26,724 bases of DNA from a virus. Both the position numbers and the translations under genes were made by a program. This document shows positions 6,227 through 14,050 of this stretch, in pieces. Below the pieces are notes generated by a model that was not told where the DNA came from, did not search any database, and saw nothing but the letters and a program-made list of their open reading frames with translations. Each line of letters starts with the position of its first letter. Within the stretch, counting starts at the first letter, position 1. Location of the stretch: positions 1 to 26,724 of IMG/VR virus record IMGVR_UViG_3300047323_000273; one strand, given 5' to 3'.

Positions 6227-8047
6227 TTAAATGAGTTTGATCCGGCCCGGATAGGCGATCGATCGAGGACGAGACTCCGATCCACCGCTAGATGAAGTGG
6301 TACCGGGTGTCCACTGCGAATAGTTGTTGCTGCCGCCACCCTGCATCTGGGTGCCGAAGTTCCCAGCACCAGGAGTCGTGTGGTTGTGGATCAGGTTCTG
6401 AGAGTCCTTCCAGCTACCCGCAGCGCGACCCGGATCGACTGCGCGAGCCTCATCCAGAACTCGCAAGAACTCGCCTCGACCCTCCGGCCCCCGGAACGTC
6501 AACACCCCATCGCCACTGGTCCACCCGCCTTCCATCCCAACGCGAGCCGCTTCGGTGGTCAGCATTGAGGACTGCTGTGCGTGATCCCATAACCACGGCC
6601 AGTCGGCGCGGTTGAACACGGCACTGCTCAAACCGCCATAGCCACCTGGCTGGAACACGGTGGTGGTTTCAAACACCGGCCGGCCCAGTGGCGTGGTGTC
6701 GAACCGTCCCACCGGCCACCAGTTGCCGGCGCCGTCACTGCGCAAATGCCACCAGTCGCCCGAGCCCATCAGGGTCAGGAAGCTGTAACCGGCGGCGCGC
6801 AAATGGGTATGGAACTTGATCTTGTCCGCGCCACTGGTTTGCACCACCAGGCGGTTGACGCTGTTGTCGGCACGTCGAACGATGAAGTCGATCACCCCCA
6901 ATGCCGCGTTCGCCGGGGGCAGCGTCACGGTGCGGTTGCCGGCGGCGGCGTCGACCACGACCAATCCCCGATCGGCAGCTGTCAGCGCCTTATCCGCCGC
7001 CACGCTGGAGATCTGCACGCAGATCGTTTTCCACAGATCAGCCACCGCCTTGGACGTCGCCAGGCTTTCACTGTCGGCGAGCACCAGGCTGTCGCTTTTG
7101 GCGTTGGGGAGGTTGCCCAGGTCCACGTCTTCCTTGGTGGTGGCCCGAGCGCGCAGGTGTTCGTAATCGCCGGTGCGGGCCGCGAAGTGCGTGACCAACG
7201 GACCATCGATCAGCTCGACGCTGCGACGATCAGTAATGGTGGCGGCATTCGGTAGATCAGCGATGGCCACGCAGTAGTGGCGCACACCGGCGCTGTCGGT
7301 GTAGTCCGGGCGATCGACGGCAAACACCACGTTCCAGCTGGCCACCACATCACTCAGCTCGCGCTGCAGGGCCACATCCAGCCATGCAGTGGTCGGGAAG
7401 GCTGGCGGCACTACTGCGAGTGCAGCAGAGCGCACCAGACGAATACCTTCGATATAGGCGCTCCCCGGTTGGAGCTGATAAACGCTGCCGACTTTCACCA
7501 GCTGCAGCGAAGCGCCGAAGAAACAGGCACGGCCAAAAATGTCGCGGTTACTCAGGCGCTCGCGCTCATCGATCCCGGCCAGGCGCACGGTAAAGTCGTG
7601 CTGCCAGGTGCTGGCATCAATGGTGATGCCGGTCAGCATCTGGGCCCCGTCAAACGCCACCAGGAAGTTGCGCGTGAGGTTGTTGCCGATCTGCAGCGGC
7701 GGGATATTGCGGCGTTTGATCTGCAGCGGCACGTACGCCACGGCAAATAGCACGCCTTCTGCTGTCTCGAGCCCGATCCAGTTGAAGTCCCAGTCGCCAA
7801 CGTCGGAGCCGATCTGCGAGCTGTACACGACCTGATTGGGGTTCACGTAGCCCGCGTTGCCGTCGGGAATGTCGTAGACGTGGACGATCTGCCCTGCTGC
7901 TGGCTTCGGTGCGGCGCGATCGACCGGTCCGCTGGAATCGAGTCCGGGAACGTTGGCAAAAATGAACCGCACCACATCAAGCCCCTGCTTGGCGGCTTGT
8001 TTTTGCGCGATCAGGTTTTCACCCGCAAGGGTAATGCTGGCTCCCAT
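6227..8047 (-). CDS. Tail fibre protein (gpH-like)
   Basis: A 606-residue tail fibre. The N-terminal 150 residues (start MGASITLAGENLIAQKQAAK) match the virion-attachment domain of P2/HP1-type fibres. The middle has beta-rich repeats, a LGNLPNAKSD segment near residue 320 typical of phage fibre repeats, and the C-terminus has a HNHTTPG motif and a final ESRPRSIAYPGRIKLI resembling the receptor-binding tip of Pseudomonas fibres and collar domains. It would bind the host surface, probably lipopolysaccharide. The ATG at 8045-8047 has GGAG about ten bases upstream; the extra upstream codons overlap the gpI gene. Fibre tips evolve fast, so host range cannot be predicted. Confidence 0.85.
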   Translation of the reverse strand: MGASITLAGENLIAQKQAAKQGLDVVRFIFANVPGLDSSGPVDRAAPKPAAGQIVHVYDIPDGNAGYVNPNQVVYSSQIGSDVGDWDFNWIGLETAEGVLFAVAYVPLQIKRRNIPPLQIGNNLTRNFLVAFDGAQMLTGITIDASTWQHDFTVRLAGIDERERLSNRDIFGRACFFGASLQLVKVGSVYQLQPGSAYIEGIRLVRSAALAVVPPAFPTTAWLDVALQRELSDVVASWNVVFAVDRPDYTDSAGVRHYCVAIADLPNAATITDRRSVELIDGPLVTHFAARTGDYEHLRARATTKEDVDLGNLPNAKSDSLVLADSESLATSKAVADLWKTICVQISSVAADKALTAADRGLVVVDAAAGNRTVTLPPANAALGVIDFIVRRADNSVNRLVVQTSGADKIKFHTHLRAAGYSFLTLMGSGDWWHLRSDGAGNWWPVGRFDTTPLGRPVFETTTVFQPGGYGGLSSAVFNRADWPWLWDHAQQSSMLTTEAARVGMEGGWTSGDGVLTFRGPEGRGEFLRVLDEARAVDPGRAAGSWKDSQNLIHNHTTPGAGNFGTQMQGGGSNNYSQWTPGTTSSSGGSESRPRSIAYPGRIKLI

Positions 8048-8057
8048 TGGGGGGCTC

Positions 8058-8582
8058 CTACAGGCTGGCAACCAGCGTTTGCTGGTCGTCGTTGAAGTCG
8101 ACCACGGCGACACGCAAGGTCACTGGGGTAAGGGTCACGAAGTCATAGCGGCGGCAGGTGCGGCCGTATTGTTGGATCAGTACGCGCAGCAGCTCGGGGT
8201 TCTTCGACAGCTGGGAATCAGAGAAACGCAGCAGCACCACGTCCCAATCCCGATCGGGCATGCGTTCCTCGATCTCGACGTAACCGACCCCCAGTCGCTG
8301 CAGGATGCGTTTCATGCCGGCAGTGCTGCCGGCGTCCACTGCGTTGATGAAGGCGAACTTCACGCGCAGGCGGTAAAGGGCCTCCGGCTCGCCCTTGAAG
8401 CGGGTGATGTCGCGCTGCCAGGCCAGCAGGTCGAGCATGACCAGGTGGCAGGTATCGGCGTCGAGCTGCAGCAGTGGCCAACGCAACCACCCCTCGACTT
8501 TTTCCCACCAGCTCTGGGCAGCGTCCTTGAGCTTGGTCAGCTCGGTTCCGGCCAGCCAGAACTTCAGATCGAGCTTAATCAT
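8058..8582 (-). CDS. Baseplate wedge / tail protein I (gpI)
   Basis: A 174-residue protein following baseplate J with an 8-base overlap, the invariant J-I order of contractile phage baseplates. It has the helical N-terminal half (residues about 1-80, with LLAWQRDITRF) and the strand-rich C-terminal half (RDWDVVLLRF) expected of the gpI family, which connects baseplate wedges to fibres. P2 gpI is of similar length. The role comes from context and overall pattern. Confidence 0.75.
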   Translation of the reverse strand: MIKLDLKFWLAGTELTKLKDAAQSWWEKVEGWLRWPLLQLDADTCHLVMLDLLAWQRDITRFKGEPEALYRLRVKFAFINAVDAGSTAGMKRILQRLGVGYVEIEERMPDRDWDVVLLRFSDSQLSKNPELLRVLIQQYGRTCRRYDFVTLTPVTLRVAVVDFNDDQQTLVASL

Positions 8583-9750
8583 TGATCAGCACCTCCAGAC
8601 TCTGGATCCGGGGGATGTTGAGCTCCGAGAGGATGTCGTCGTTGTCGAAGTGCAACGACTCGATGCCCGGGAACTGCTGGTGCAGCTCTTCGCCCAGGCG
8701 ACTGAAGGAAAACCGCGACTGTGGATAAGTCAGCGTCGGCTGATAGTCGCTGGTGGTGCTCTCACGAAAGGCAGCACGGATGAACAATGCGGTTTCGTCC
8801 AGCAAGGTTTGGCGCTGGACTTCGGTCAAGGTCGAGCGCAGCCAGAGCGTCACGCTCAGCGCGTGCAGGGTTTCGGGCATCACCATCACCAGCAGGTCGT
8901 CGCCGTGGCCATGGTTGCCCAGGTCGCGAATGTGCGCGTTGATCTGCTCCAGGTAAGTCGCCGCCGGCACGTCCGCATCGAACAGCACAAAGGCATTGGC
9001 ACTGCCGGGGCCACGCGGGGCGCCGTGCTCGAAATACACGCCGTCTGGACGCACGCCCGGGAAGGCGGAAATCATCGCCCGATACACCGCGTCGGTGTGC
9101 CATTGGTTGACCGCCGAGAACTGGTTGCGCACACGCAGACGCAGTTCGTCGTTGGGTTCTGGATCGGCGCCGGGGCTCGACAACCAGCCCTCGGCATTCA
9201 CCACCTGGGCGATGCCGGCGATCGGCACCGGCAAAATCGCGTAATACCCCGGCGCCAAGTTGAAGCCGCTGCCGACGTCCACCGCTTCGACCGGAATCAG
9301 CAGCTGCATCACGCCATCGGTGAAGGTGCCGACCGCCGTGGTCAGTAGTTGGTAAACATGGCCATTGATCGCGGCGGACTGCACCACCGTGCCCGCCGCG
9401 ACCTCAAGGGCACCGCCGGGAGCCAAGCGAGTGAACAGCAGAAAACCTGTCGCCTTGGTCGCGCCCTTGCGCTCGACGTTCACGCCCCAGGCCAGCATGT
9501 CGAGCCAGGCATCCACGGCGGTTTTGACGAAGAAATTCGGCAGTACCGTGCTGATTAAGAAGTCCAGAGTCCACATCACCGGCTTCGTCACCAAAGCGGT
9601 GACAACACGCCAGAACGGCGACCAGGTGCTGGTGTTACTCAGTTTGCTGCCCTGGGCGGTAACTTCAGCCTCCCACGCCTGGCGCAGGCCAGCCTCGGTG
9701 GTCGGAATGCCCGCGTCCGTGAGGGCCTGCTTAAAATCTACGTCGCTCAC
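8575..9750 (-). CDS. Baseplate assembly protein J (gpJ / gp6-like)
   Basis: A 391-residue protein of the baseplate J family, which forms the ring of wedges that triggers sheath contraction. Visible family traits are the GATKATGFLLF and VQSAAINGHVYQLL strands (residues about 95-135), a YAILPVPIAGIAQVVNAEGWLSSPGADPEPNDELRLRVRNQF segment pattern (about 165-210; GxDPEPNDELR is the hallmark turn), and a C-terminal helical and strand mix. The start overlaps the DUF2590-like gene as ATGA. Confidence 0.9.
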   Translation of the reverse strand: MSDVDFKQALTDAGIPTTEAGLRQAWEAEVTAQGSKLSNTSTWSPFWRVVTALVTKPVMWTLDFLISTVLPNFFVKTAVDAWLDMLAWGVNVERKGATKATGFLLFTRLAPGGALEVAAGTVVQSAAINGHVYQLLTTAVGTFTDGVMQLLIPVEAVDVGSGFNLAPGYYAILPVPIAGIAQVVNAEGWLSSPGADPEPNDELRLRVRNQFSAVNQWHTDAVYRAMISAFPGVRPDGVYFEHGAPRGPGSANAFVLFDADVPAATYLEQINAHIRDLGNHGHGDDLLVMVMPETLHALSVTLWLRSTLTEVQRQTLLDETALFIRAAFRESTTSDYQPTLTYPQSRFSFSRLGEELHQQFPGIESLHFDNDDILSELNIPRIQSLEVLIND

Positions 9751-10064
9751 AACGTTACCTCCATCGTGCCGAATTTTAGGGTGGTGGCCGTCACCAGGTA
9801 CTGCCCTGGCGCCAGTTGAGTGATCAACGCGGTACCCGGTACCAGGCGCTCGTCCGCCTCCACCAGCAGCTCCAGTTGCTGGATACAGTCGCGCTGCTTG
9901 AGCCGATCGCGCTCAGCAACCAGGATCACCAGCAGGCCGCTGTCGCGGATCATGTGAGCGATGTCCTGGGCGATACTGGCCCGGTCATCGATGAGCAGCG
10001 GCTGACGGGACAGATCCAGCACCAGGTCGTTGTCCTGGATCAGCAGGTCGATGTATTCGCTCAT
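9747..10064 (-). CDS. DUF2590-like baseplate protein (gpW/gp25 position)
   Basis: A 105-residue protein beginning MSEYIDLLIQDNDLVLDLSR, which I associate with DUF2590, a family found in HP1/K139-like phages between tape measure and baseplate J. Its position is that of gp25/gpW, the small baseplate protein that nucleates the sheath, and the IAQDIAHMIRDSGLLVILVAERD segment (residues about 30-52) resembles the core of that fold. It overlaps both neighbours by 4 bases. Equivalence to gpW is an inference. Confidence 0.7.
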   Translation of the reverse strand: MSEYIDLLIQDNDLVLDLSRQPLLIDDRASIAQDIAHMIRDSGLLVILVAERDRLKQRDCIQQLELLVEADERLVPGTALITQLAPGQYLVTATTLKFGTMEVTL

Positions 10065-12046
10065 CCTGGTACCGCCATGCTCATCATGTTTTCCAGCTCC
10101 AGCGGGGTCATAGGCTTGCCGGTATGGATGTTCAGGGTTTCCACATGGGTACCCTTGTTCTGGCTGCTGTTGTTGTTCTGGATGCTGGTCAGCAAGCCGC
10201 CCGGGGGCACGGCGTTGGGCCGCGCCGGCGACAGGGTTGGAATGGCCGAGTTGATGGTTTCCCGCGCTTTCTGCGCCGCTGCAGCGCCGTCCACGGTGTT
10301 GACGCCGATGTCGGTACCGGGCACCTCGGGCATCGCGCCGAACTTGGTCTCGATATCGACGCCGGGGATCTTGTTCAGCAACTCGATCAGGGCGTTAATC
10401 GACTTGTGAAAGATCGCAACGATGCCGTCCCATGCCGCCTTCGCCATGCCACTCCAGCCGCCCATGGACGTGAACCAGTCAGAAAGTGCTTTCAGCTGCG
10501 CGCTGACCCACTTAAAGGCCTCAGTGTTCATCAGCGCGGACGTCCACTTGTCCCAGTACACAACGGCGGCGACCACGACAGCGACCAGGGCGGCGATGCC
10601 CATCACCACGACGCCAATGGGGTTGGCAGTCAGGGCAAAGTTGACCAGCCAGATCGCGCCCTGCCAGGCCAACATGACGCCGCGCACGACCAACATGGCC
10701 GCACCGAACAACGTCAAGATGGACAGGTAAGCCAGGATGGCCAATTTCTGCAGCACGAAGCCGGCGGCGGTGCGCAGGTTGAGCAGCTGCACCACTTTCC
10801 AGACGCTCACCATGGCCAGCCAAGCCATACGGCCGGCGCCGATGGCAAAGGTCAGCAGCGATATGGCGGCGATGATCGCCAGGATGGTCAGCGTGGTAAT
10901 GCCGATTACCCGGGTGATGTTCGGGAACACTTGAGTCCAGCGGGTCATGGTGCCGGCGATGCCGGACAGCTTGGCCATCAACGGCGTCAGGATCGGGATC
11001 AGCGCCTGGCCGAAGGCGATGCGCAACGCTTCGACAGCGGCGGCGAACTGCTGCCACGGATCGACCATGGCCTTGGCCATGTTCTCGGCGTCCTCGAGGC
11101 CGCGCACCTTGCCCAGCTTATCCATGCCGTTGCGTAGGCGATCGGTGTCCTTGGCCAGGGAGCTGATGACCTGTGCACCCTCACCGCCAAACACTTCCAT
11201 CAGCTTGGCGCTCGCTGACGCGCTGGTCAGGTCGCCCAGTTTGCCCTGCAGCTTTTCCATGATCTGCAGCATGGGCAACGCCTTGCCGTTGGAGTCGGTG
11301 AACTTCATGCCCATCTTTTCGGAAGCCGCGCCCAGGTTCTCGAAGAACGCTTTGTAGCGGCCGCCGGCGTCGCCGCCCTCCATGGTGCTGCTCAGCGAGC
11401 CGATCACCGCGAACTGCTCCGCGATATCCACTCCGGCGGCGGTGGCGATCGAGCCCACTTCCTTGAATGCGTCCTTGAGTTGGGCGCCGTCGGTGCGAAA
11501 CAGCTGCACCGCCAAGGCGGTTTGGCCACCGAGCTTTTCAACCCATTCGCCCTTGCCCATGGCGTCAGCCTGGCCCTTGAACAGGTTGTACATGGTGCCC
11601 ACGTAGGCGCCCATGGTGTCGGCGTCGGACTTGGTGGACTTGGCCAGCAGGTTGCTGGTGTTGGTGAAGGTCGCCAGCTGGCTGCCGGTCAGTCCCTTGA
11701 TAGCGCCCTCAATGCTGTAGGCCGACGCGACAAAATCCCGGGCGTTCTCGCCATAGTTCACCGAGAACTCCAGGGACTTCTGATTCAGCGCAGTCAGCGC
11801 GTCCTCGGCCACGCCCAGCGACTTGACCTCGCCCAGAGCGCGGTTCATTTCCAAAGCAGGCTGCAGCGATTCGTTAATGCCGACGAAAGCGCCCGTTACA
11901 CCGGCCAAGCCCATGCCCATCGTTTTGATGTTCTTTTCGCTTTGCTCGGTCAGCTCGGAGAAGCCCATTTTCACCTTGCCCAGCGGTGCAGTGACCTTGT
12001 CGGTCAGGGCCAGGATGAAATCCAGGCGGGCGCTACGGTCGGCCAT
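10061..12046 (-). CDS. Tail tape measure protein
   Basis: A 661-residue tail length ruler of the TP901-like type. The N-terminal third has the characteristic ADRSARLDFILALTDKVTAP opening and the FVASAYSIEGAIKGLTGSQL-like repeats with helices. Three hydrophobic segments (about residues 380-405, 435-465 and 474-497) could cross the host inner membrane during DNA entry. The C-terminus (PARPNAVPPGG, then a TP-rich end) is low complexity. It follows the frameshifted tail chaperone, with the longer chaperone product ending 7 bases before its ATG. That adjacency of chaperone and tape measure is conserved in long-tailed phages. Confidence 0.9.
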   Translation of the reverse strand: MADRSARLDFILALTDKVTAPLGKVKMGFSELTEQSEKNIKTMGMGLAGVTGAFVGINESLQPALEMNRALGEVKSLGVAEDALTALNQKSLEFSVNYGENARDFVASAYSIEGAIKGLTGSQLATFTNTSNLLAKSTKSDADTMGAYVGTMYNLFKGQADAMGKGEWVEKLGGQTALAVQLFRTDGAQLKDAFKEVGSIATAAGVDIAEQFAVIGSLSSTMEGGDAGGRYKAFFENLGAASEKMGMKFTDSNGKALPMLQIMEKLQGKLGDLTSASASAKLMEVFGGEGAQVISSLAKDTDRLRNGMDKLGKVRGLEDAENMAKAMVDPWQQFAAAVEALRIAFGQALIPILTPLMAKLSGIAGTMTRWTQVFPNITRVIGITTLTILAIIAAISLLTFAIGAGRMAWLAMVSVWKVVQLLNLRTAAGFVLQKLAILAYLSILTLFGAAMLVVRGVMLAWQGAIWLVNFALTANPIGVVVMGIAALVAVVVAAVVYWDKWTSALMNTEAFKWVSAQLKALSDWFTSMGGWSGMAKAAWDGIVAIFHKSINALIELLNKIPGVDIETKFGAMPEVPGTDIGVNTVDGAAAAQKARETINSAIPTLSPARPNAVPPGGLLTSIQNNNSSQNKGTHVETLNIHTGKPMTPLELENMMSMAVPG

Positions 12047-12053
12047 GTGTTTC

Positions 12054-12511
12054 CTATCCGTTCAACGCATGGGCGATGCCGTTTGCCACGGCGAATTCCA
12101 TGCGCTTCCAGTGTTCGTCTTCCAGCCACTTGGCCGCGCCCATGTTTTCAATGCTGGGCTCGGCGCCAGGCAGCCACCGGTTGGTCAGGGCCAGCAACTG
12201 GCCCAGGCCGTCCTCGCTTAGGCGGTCAGCGTGCTCGAGGGCTTTTTTACGATGATCTCGACGTCAGGGGCGTACTCCTCGAGCAGCGCGCCGGCGATCT
12301 GCATGGTCATCACCGGGTTGGCCATCAGCTCGCGCAATTCGGCCTTTTCAGCCGGCAGCACGGTGCTGCTCAGCAGGTTGAAGGACGGCGCGACCTTGTT
12401 GTTGGCGGTCATGGCGTTGAAGTACTTGGTCACGTCCTGGGGCGTCAGGTTGAAAGTGAATTCCTTGGTACCGACTTCCAGGGTGATGTCGCGGGATTGG
12501 ATCTGGCTCAT
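12054..12511 (-). CDS. Tail assembly chaperone, -1 frameshift product (gpE' -like, 152 aa)
   Basis: Predicted longer product made by a -1 ribosomal frameshift near the end of the short chaperone gene. The slippery heptamer A AAA AAG (plus-strand 12242-12248) is exactly in the zero frame as GTA AAA AAG at residues 88-90. After slipping, reading continues 62 more codons (starting ALEHADRLSE) to a TAG at 12054-12056, just before the tape measure ATG. The extension has normal coding character (rich in Trp, Glu and Leu helices, ending FAVANGIAHALNG). In P2 (E/E') and lambda (G/GT) such fusions help the tape measure and tube assemble. A GGCCAG/CTGGCC hairpin lies about 35 bases downstream. Confidence 0.8.
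12218..12511 (-). CDS. Tail assembly chaperone, short form (gpE-like)
   Basis: A 97-residue zero-frame product, beginning MSQIQSRDITLEVGTKEFTF, with a fold pattern of tail chaperones in HP1-like phages (I associate it with DUF2765). It has beta strands at residues 8-22 and helices after residue 25. It lies between the lysis genes and the tape measure, where the chaperone pair is expected. It ends VKKPSSTLTA; the KK codons form the slippery site used for the longer form. Confidence 0.8.
   Translation of the reverse strand: MSQIQSRDITLEVGTKEFTFNLTPQDVTKYFNAMTANNKVAPSFNLLSSTVLPAEKAELRELMANPVMTMQIAGALLEEYAPDVEIIVKKPSSTLTA
12242..12248 (-). promoter_or_regulatory. -1 ribosomal frameshift slippery site (A AAA AAG)
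   Basis: On the minus strand the heptamer AAAAAAG is placed so that zero-frame codons are GTA AAA AAG, the optimal arrangement for -1 slippage in bacteria. The continuing -1 frame is open for 62 codons to the tape measure gene. Confidence 0.8.
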
Positions 12512-12553
12512 GTTTGTTTCCGTTGTAGTGGTGGGTTAAAGGGGTGATTCAGG

Positions 12554-13009
12554 TCAGCGCAGGCACACCTGGTGCACGTAGTCCTGCAGGCCCAGGATCA
12601 TTTGCTTGCTGAGGGCAAGCTGATCTCTGAGGGTGAAATAATCCGGTCGAGCGTCTGCTGCGAGTTCGGCGGTACCTGCATCAGCCACGCCGCCGGCGCC
12701 GGTGGTGTCGGGCGTGGTGACGCTGCAGGTGGCTTTGATGCGCAGCCGCTGACGGCCATCGGCAACAGCAAGGCGCAAAGTGTCGATTTCAGTGCGTGCA
12801 TGGTTCAGTTCCTGGGTGCGGGTACGGTCGATATCGTCGCGAGCGACGAGCATTTCGCCGCTGATACGAGCGGCCTCACGCAGGCCCGTGACCTCGGACT
12901 GCGCGGCGTCACGTTCTTCACGGGCGGTGTCGCGCTGGCCTTGCAGAATGTCGAATCCGATGTAAGCCAGCAGGCACAACAGCACCGGAAACAAGACTTC
13001 GCGCAGCAT
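12554..13009 (-). CDS. Inner-membrane spanin (Rz)
   Basis: A 151-residue i-spanin. A single N-terminal membrane segment (LFPVLLCLLAYIGFDIL, residues about 5-21) is followed by a charged coiled coil (about 25-90) and a Gly/Ala-rich linker. I chose the ATG at 13007-13009, whose first base overlaps the TGA of the endolysin gene, over the start six codons upstream. With the embedded Rz1 lipoprotein it would fuse the inner and outer membranes in the last step of lysis. Rz1 lies wholly inside it in another frame. Confidence 0.8.
   Translation of the reverse strand: MLREVLFPVLLCLLAYIGFDILQGQRDTAREERDAAQSEVTGLREAARISGEMLVARDDIDRTRTQELNHARTEIDTLRLAVADGRQRLRIKATCSVTTPDTTGAGGVADAGTAELAADARPDYFTLRDQLALSKQMILGLQDYVHQVCLR
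12598..12801 (-). CDS. Outer-membrane spanin lipoprotein (Rz1), embedded in Rz
   Basis: A 67-residue lipoprotein encoded entirely within Rz in a different frame. It has a short signal peptide (MHALKSTLCALLLPMAVSGC) with the lipobox ending at Cys20, followed by a proline-rich stretch (SKPPAASPRPTPPAPAAW), the hallmark of Rz1 proteins. After lipidation it would sit in the outer membrane and bind the Rz C-terminus across the periplasm. The embedded Rz/Rz1 arrangement is as in lambda and P2 lysBC. Confidence 0.85.
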   Translation of the reverse strand: MHALKSTLCALLLPMAVSGCASKPPAASPRPTPPAPAAWLMQVPPNSQQTLDRIISPSEISLPSASK

Positions 13010-13542
13010 CACAAACCCGCCTCGCACAGTGCCGCTTCGGCCAACCGGCGCGCGTGCAGCCCCGGGATAAACACTTTCTTGCCCTGGGCGGTGGTGATGA
13101 ATGCCCAGACCGGGGTTTTACCGTCAGGGGCCCAGGCCATCGCCTTGCATCCGTCCTTGATGCGGCCCGCGTTGATCAGACCTACCGCCCGACTGGCGCA
13201 GGTGTTGGGCGTGCCGACGTTGTGGCCATGGCTGCTGAGGGCGTCAAAGGTGTTCTGGCCCACCTGCTGATTGGTGATGCAATCGGCAAGCTGCAGTTGG
13301 CCTTTGCGGATCACCAGCTGCTCCACCTCGTTGCAGCGAGCGTCCGACCAGTAGTCACCGACAACCACCGGATAGGGGCTGGTGTGTCGGGTGATCCCTT
13401 TGCACACGGTCGGCAGGCCCTGGGCCAACTTGTCTGCGTAGACGGTGTTCTGGCCGTTGCCTTCCCAAGTGCCCAGAAACAGCACCAGTGTGGAACTGCA
13501 GAGCGCAATGCCGCCGGCGGCGATCTTGCCGCGCAGGCTCAT
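13009..13542 (-). CDS. SAR-type endolysin, GH24 lysozyme
   Basis: A 177-residue lysozyme that cuts the glycan strand of peptidoglycan. Its N-terminus (residues about 7-24, IAAGGIALCSSTLVLFLG) is a weakly hydrophobic Ala/Gly/Ser-rich segment, as in signal-anchor-release endolysins, which are secreted by the host Sec system and released from the membrane at lysis. The GH24 residues appear as Glu27, Asp37 and Thr45 in WEGN...YADKLAQGLPTVCKG. Cys15 in the anchor and Cys47 next to the active site resemble the thiol arrangement that activates P1 Lyz (inference). The start overlaps the holin-candidate gene in an ATGA junction. Confidence 0.85.
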   Translation of the reverse strand: MSLRGKIAAGGIALCSSTLVLFLGTWEGNGQNTVYADKLAQGLPTVCKGITRHTSPYPVVVGDYWSDARCNEVEQLVIRKGQLQLADCITNQQVGQNTFDALSSHGHNVGTPNTCASRAVGLINAGRIKDGCKAMAWAPDGKTPVWAFITTAQGKKVFIPGLHARRLAEAALCEAGL

Positions 13543-13841
13543 GGGAACACCGCCCGCAACAGGGTCGGGCCGACCATCTGCAGGATGGCCCAGAGGGTGC
13601 TGGCGATCGCCAGCGCCCAGGTGATCTTTTTGCCAATGTCGGACACGACGTCGGTCAGTTTCTGCTGGCCTTCGTTGAGTTCCGACAGCTGGCCAGACAT
13701 GTGTTCGAACTGTTGCTCCAGTTTGGTGACACGGATCGGGACCGACTCCTGGCGCTTTTCCAAGCTGACCAGGCGGTGTTTGAACACCGCCATGTCGCGT
13801 TCCAGCAGACGCACCGGATCGTTGACTACGGACTCAGTCAT
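13539..13841 (-). CDS. Holin candidate, coiled coil with C-terminal membrane segment
   Basis: A 100-residue protein with a charged coiled-coil N-terminal part (about residues 10-70) and a single hydrophobic segment near the C-terminus (ITWALAIASTLWAILQMVG, about 73-91). The pattern resembles XhlA-type and Mu-like membrane proteins of lysis cassettes. It lies directly before the SAR endolysin and overlaps both neighbours, so it is the best holin or pinholin-like candidate. Only one membrane segment is visible, whereas pinholins usually have two, so it could instead be an accessory lysis regulator. Confidence 0.6.
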   Translation of the reverse strand: MTESVVNDPVRLLERDMAVFKHRLVSLEKRQESVPIRVTKLEQQFEHMSGQLSELNEGQQKLTDVVSDIGKKITWALAIASTLWAILQMVGPTLLRAVFP

Positions 13842-14050
13842 CAGCGCTTTCCTTGCTCAATAAGGGTCTGGCACGGGACGCAGCGGGTCATACCGCCCAG
13901 CGCCTGGCGTTTTTCCGGGATTGGCTTATTGCAGTCCTGACAATGGGTCAGGCTTGGCCCGCTCGGCCGCGCAACTGCGCGCTGGGCGGCGATCGCCTGG
14001 TCACGCTGGCGTTGCTCCAGGGCTTGGGCACGGTCGAACGGGCACACCAT
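13841..14050 (-). CDS. TraR/DksA-type small zinc-finger protein
   Basis: A 69-residue protein with a C-terminal four-cysteine finger (HCQDCNKPIPEKRQALGG, then RCVPC, residues about 36-61), the pattern of TraR/DksA C4 proteins that bind in the secondary channel of RNA polymerase. It lacks the long coiled coil of DksA, as does F-plasmid TraR. Such a gene sits between tube and lysis genes in many HP1/P2-like phages. It may tune host or late transcription. It is joined to both neighbours by short overlaps. Confidence 0.8.
   Translation of the reverse strand: MVCPFDRAQALEQRQRDQAIAAQRAVARPSGPSLTHCQDCNKPIPEKRQALGGMTRCVPCQTLIEQGKR

Noticed and set aside
10124-11137. Plus-strand frame of 337 codons opposite the tape measure gene
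   Set aside because: His/Gly/Gln-rich antisense reading with no domain; the tape measure frame is well supported.
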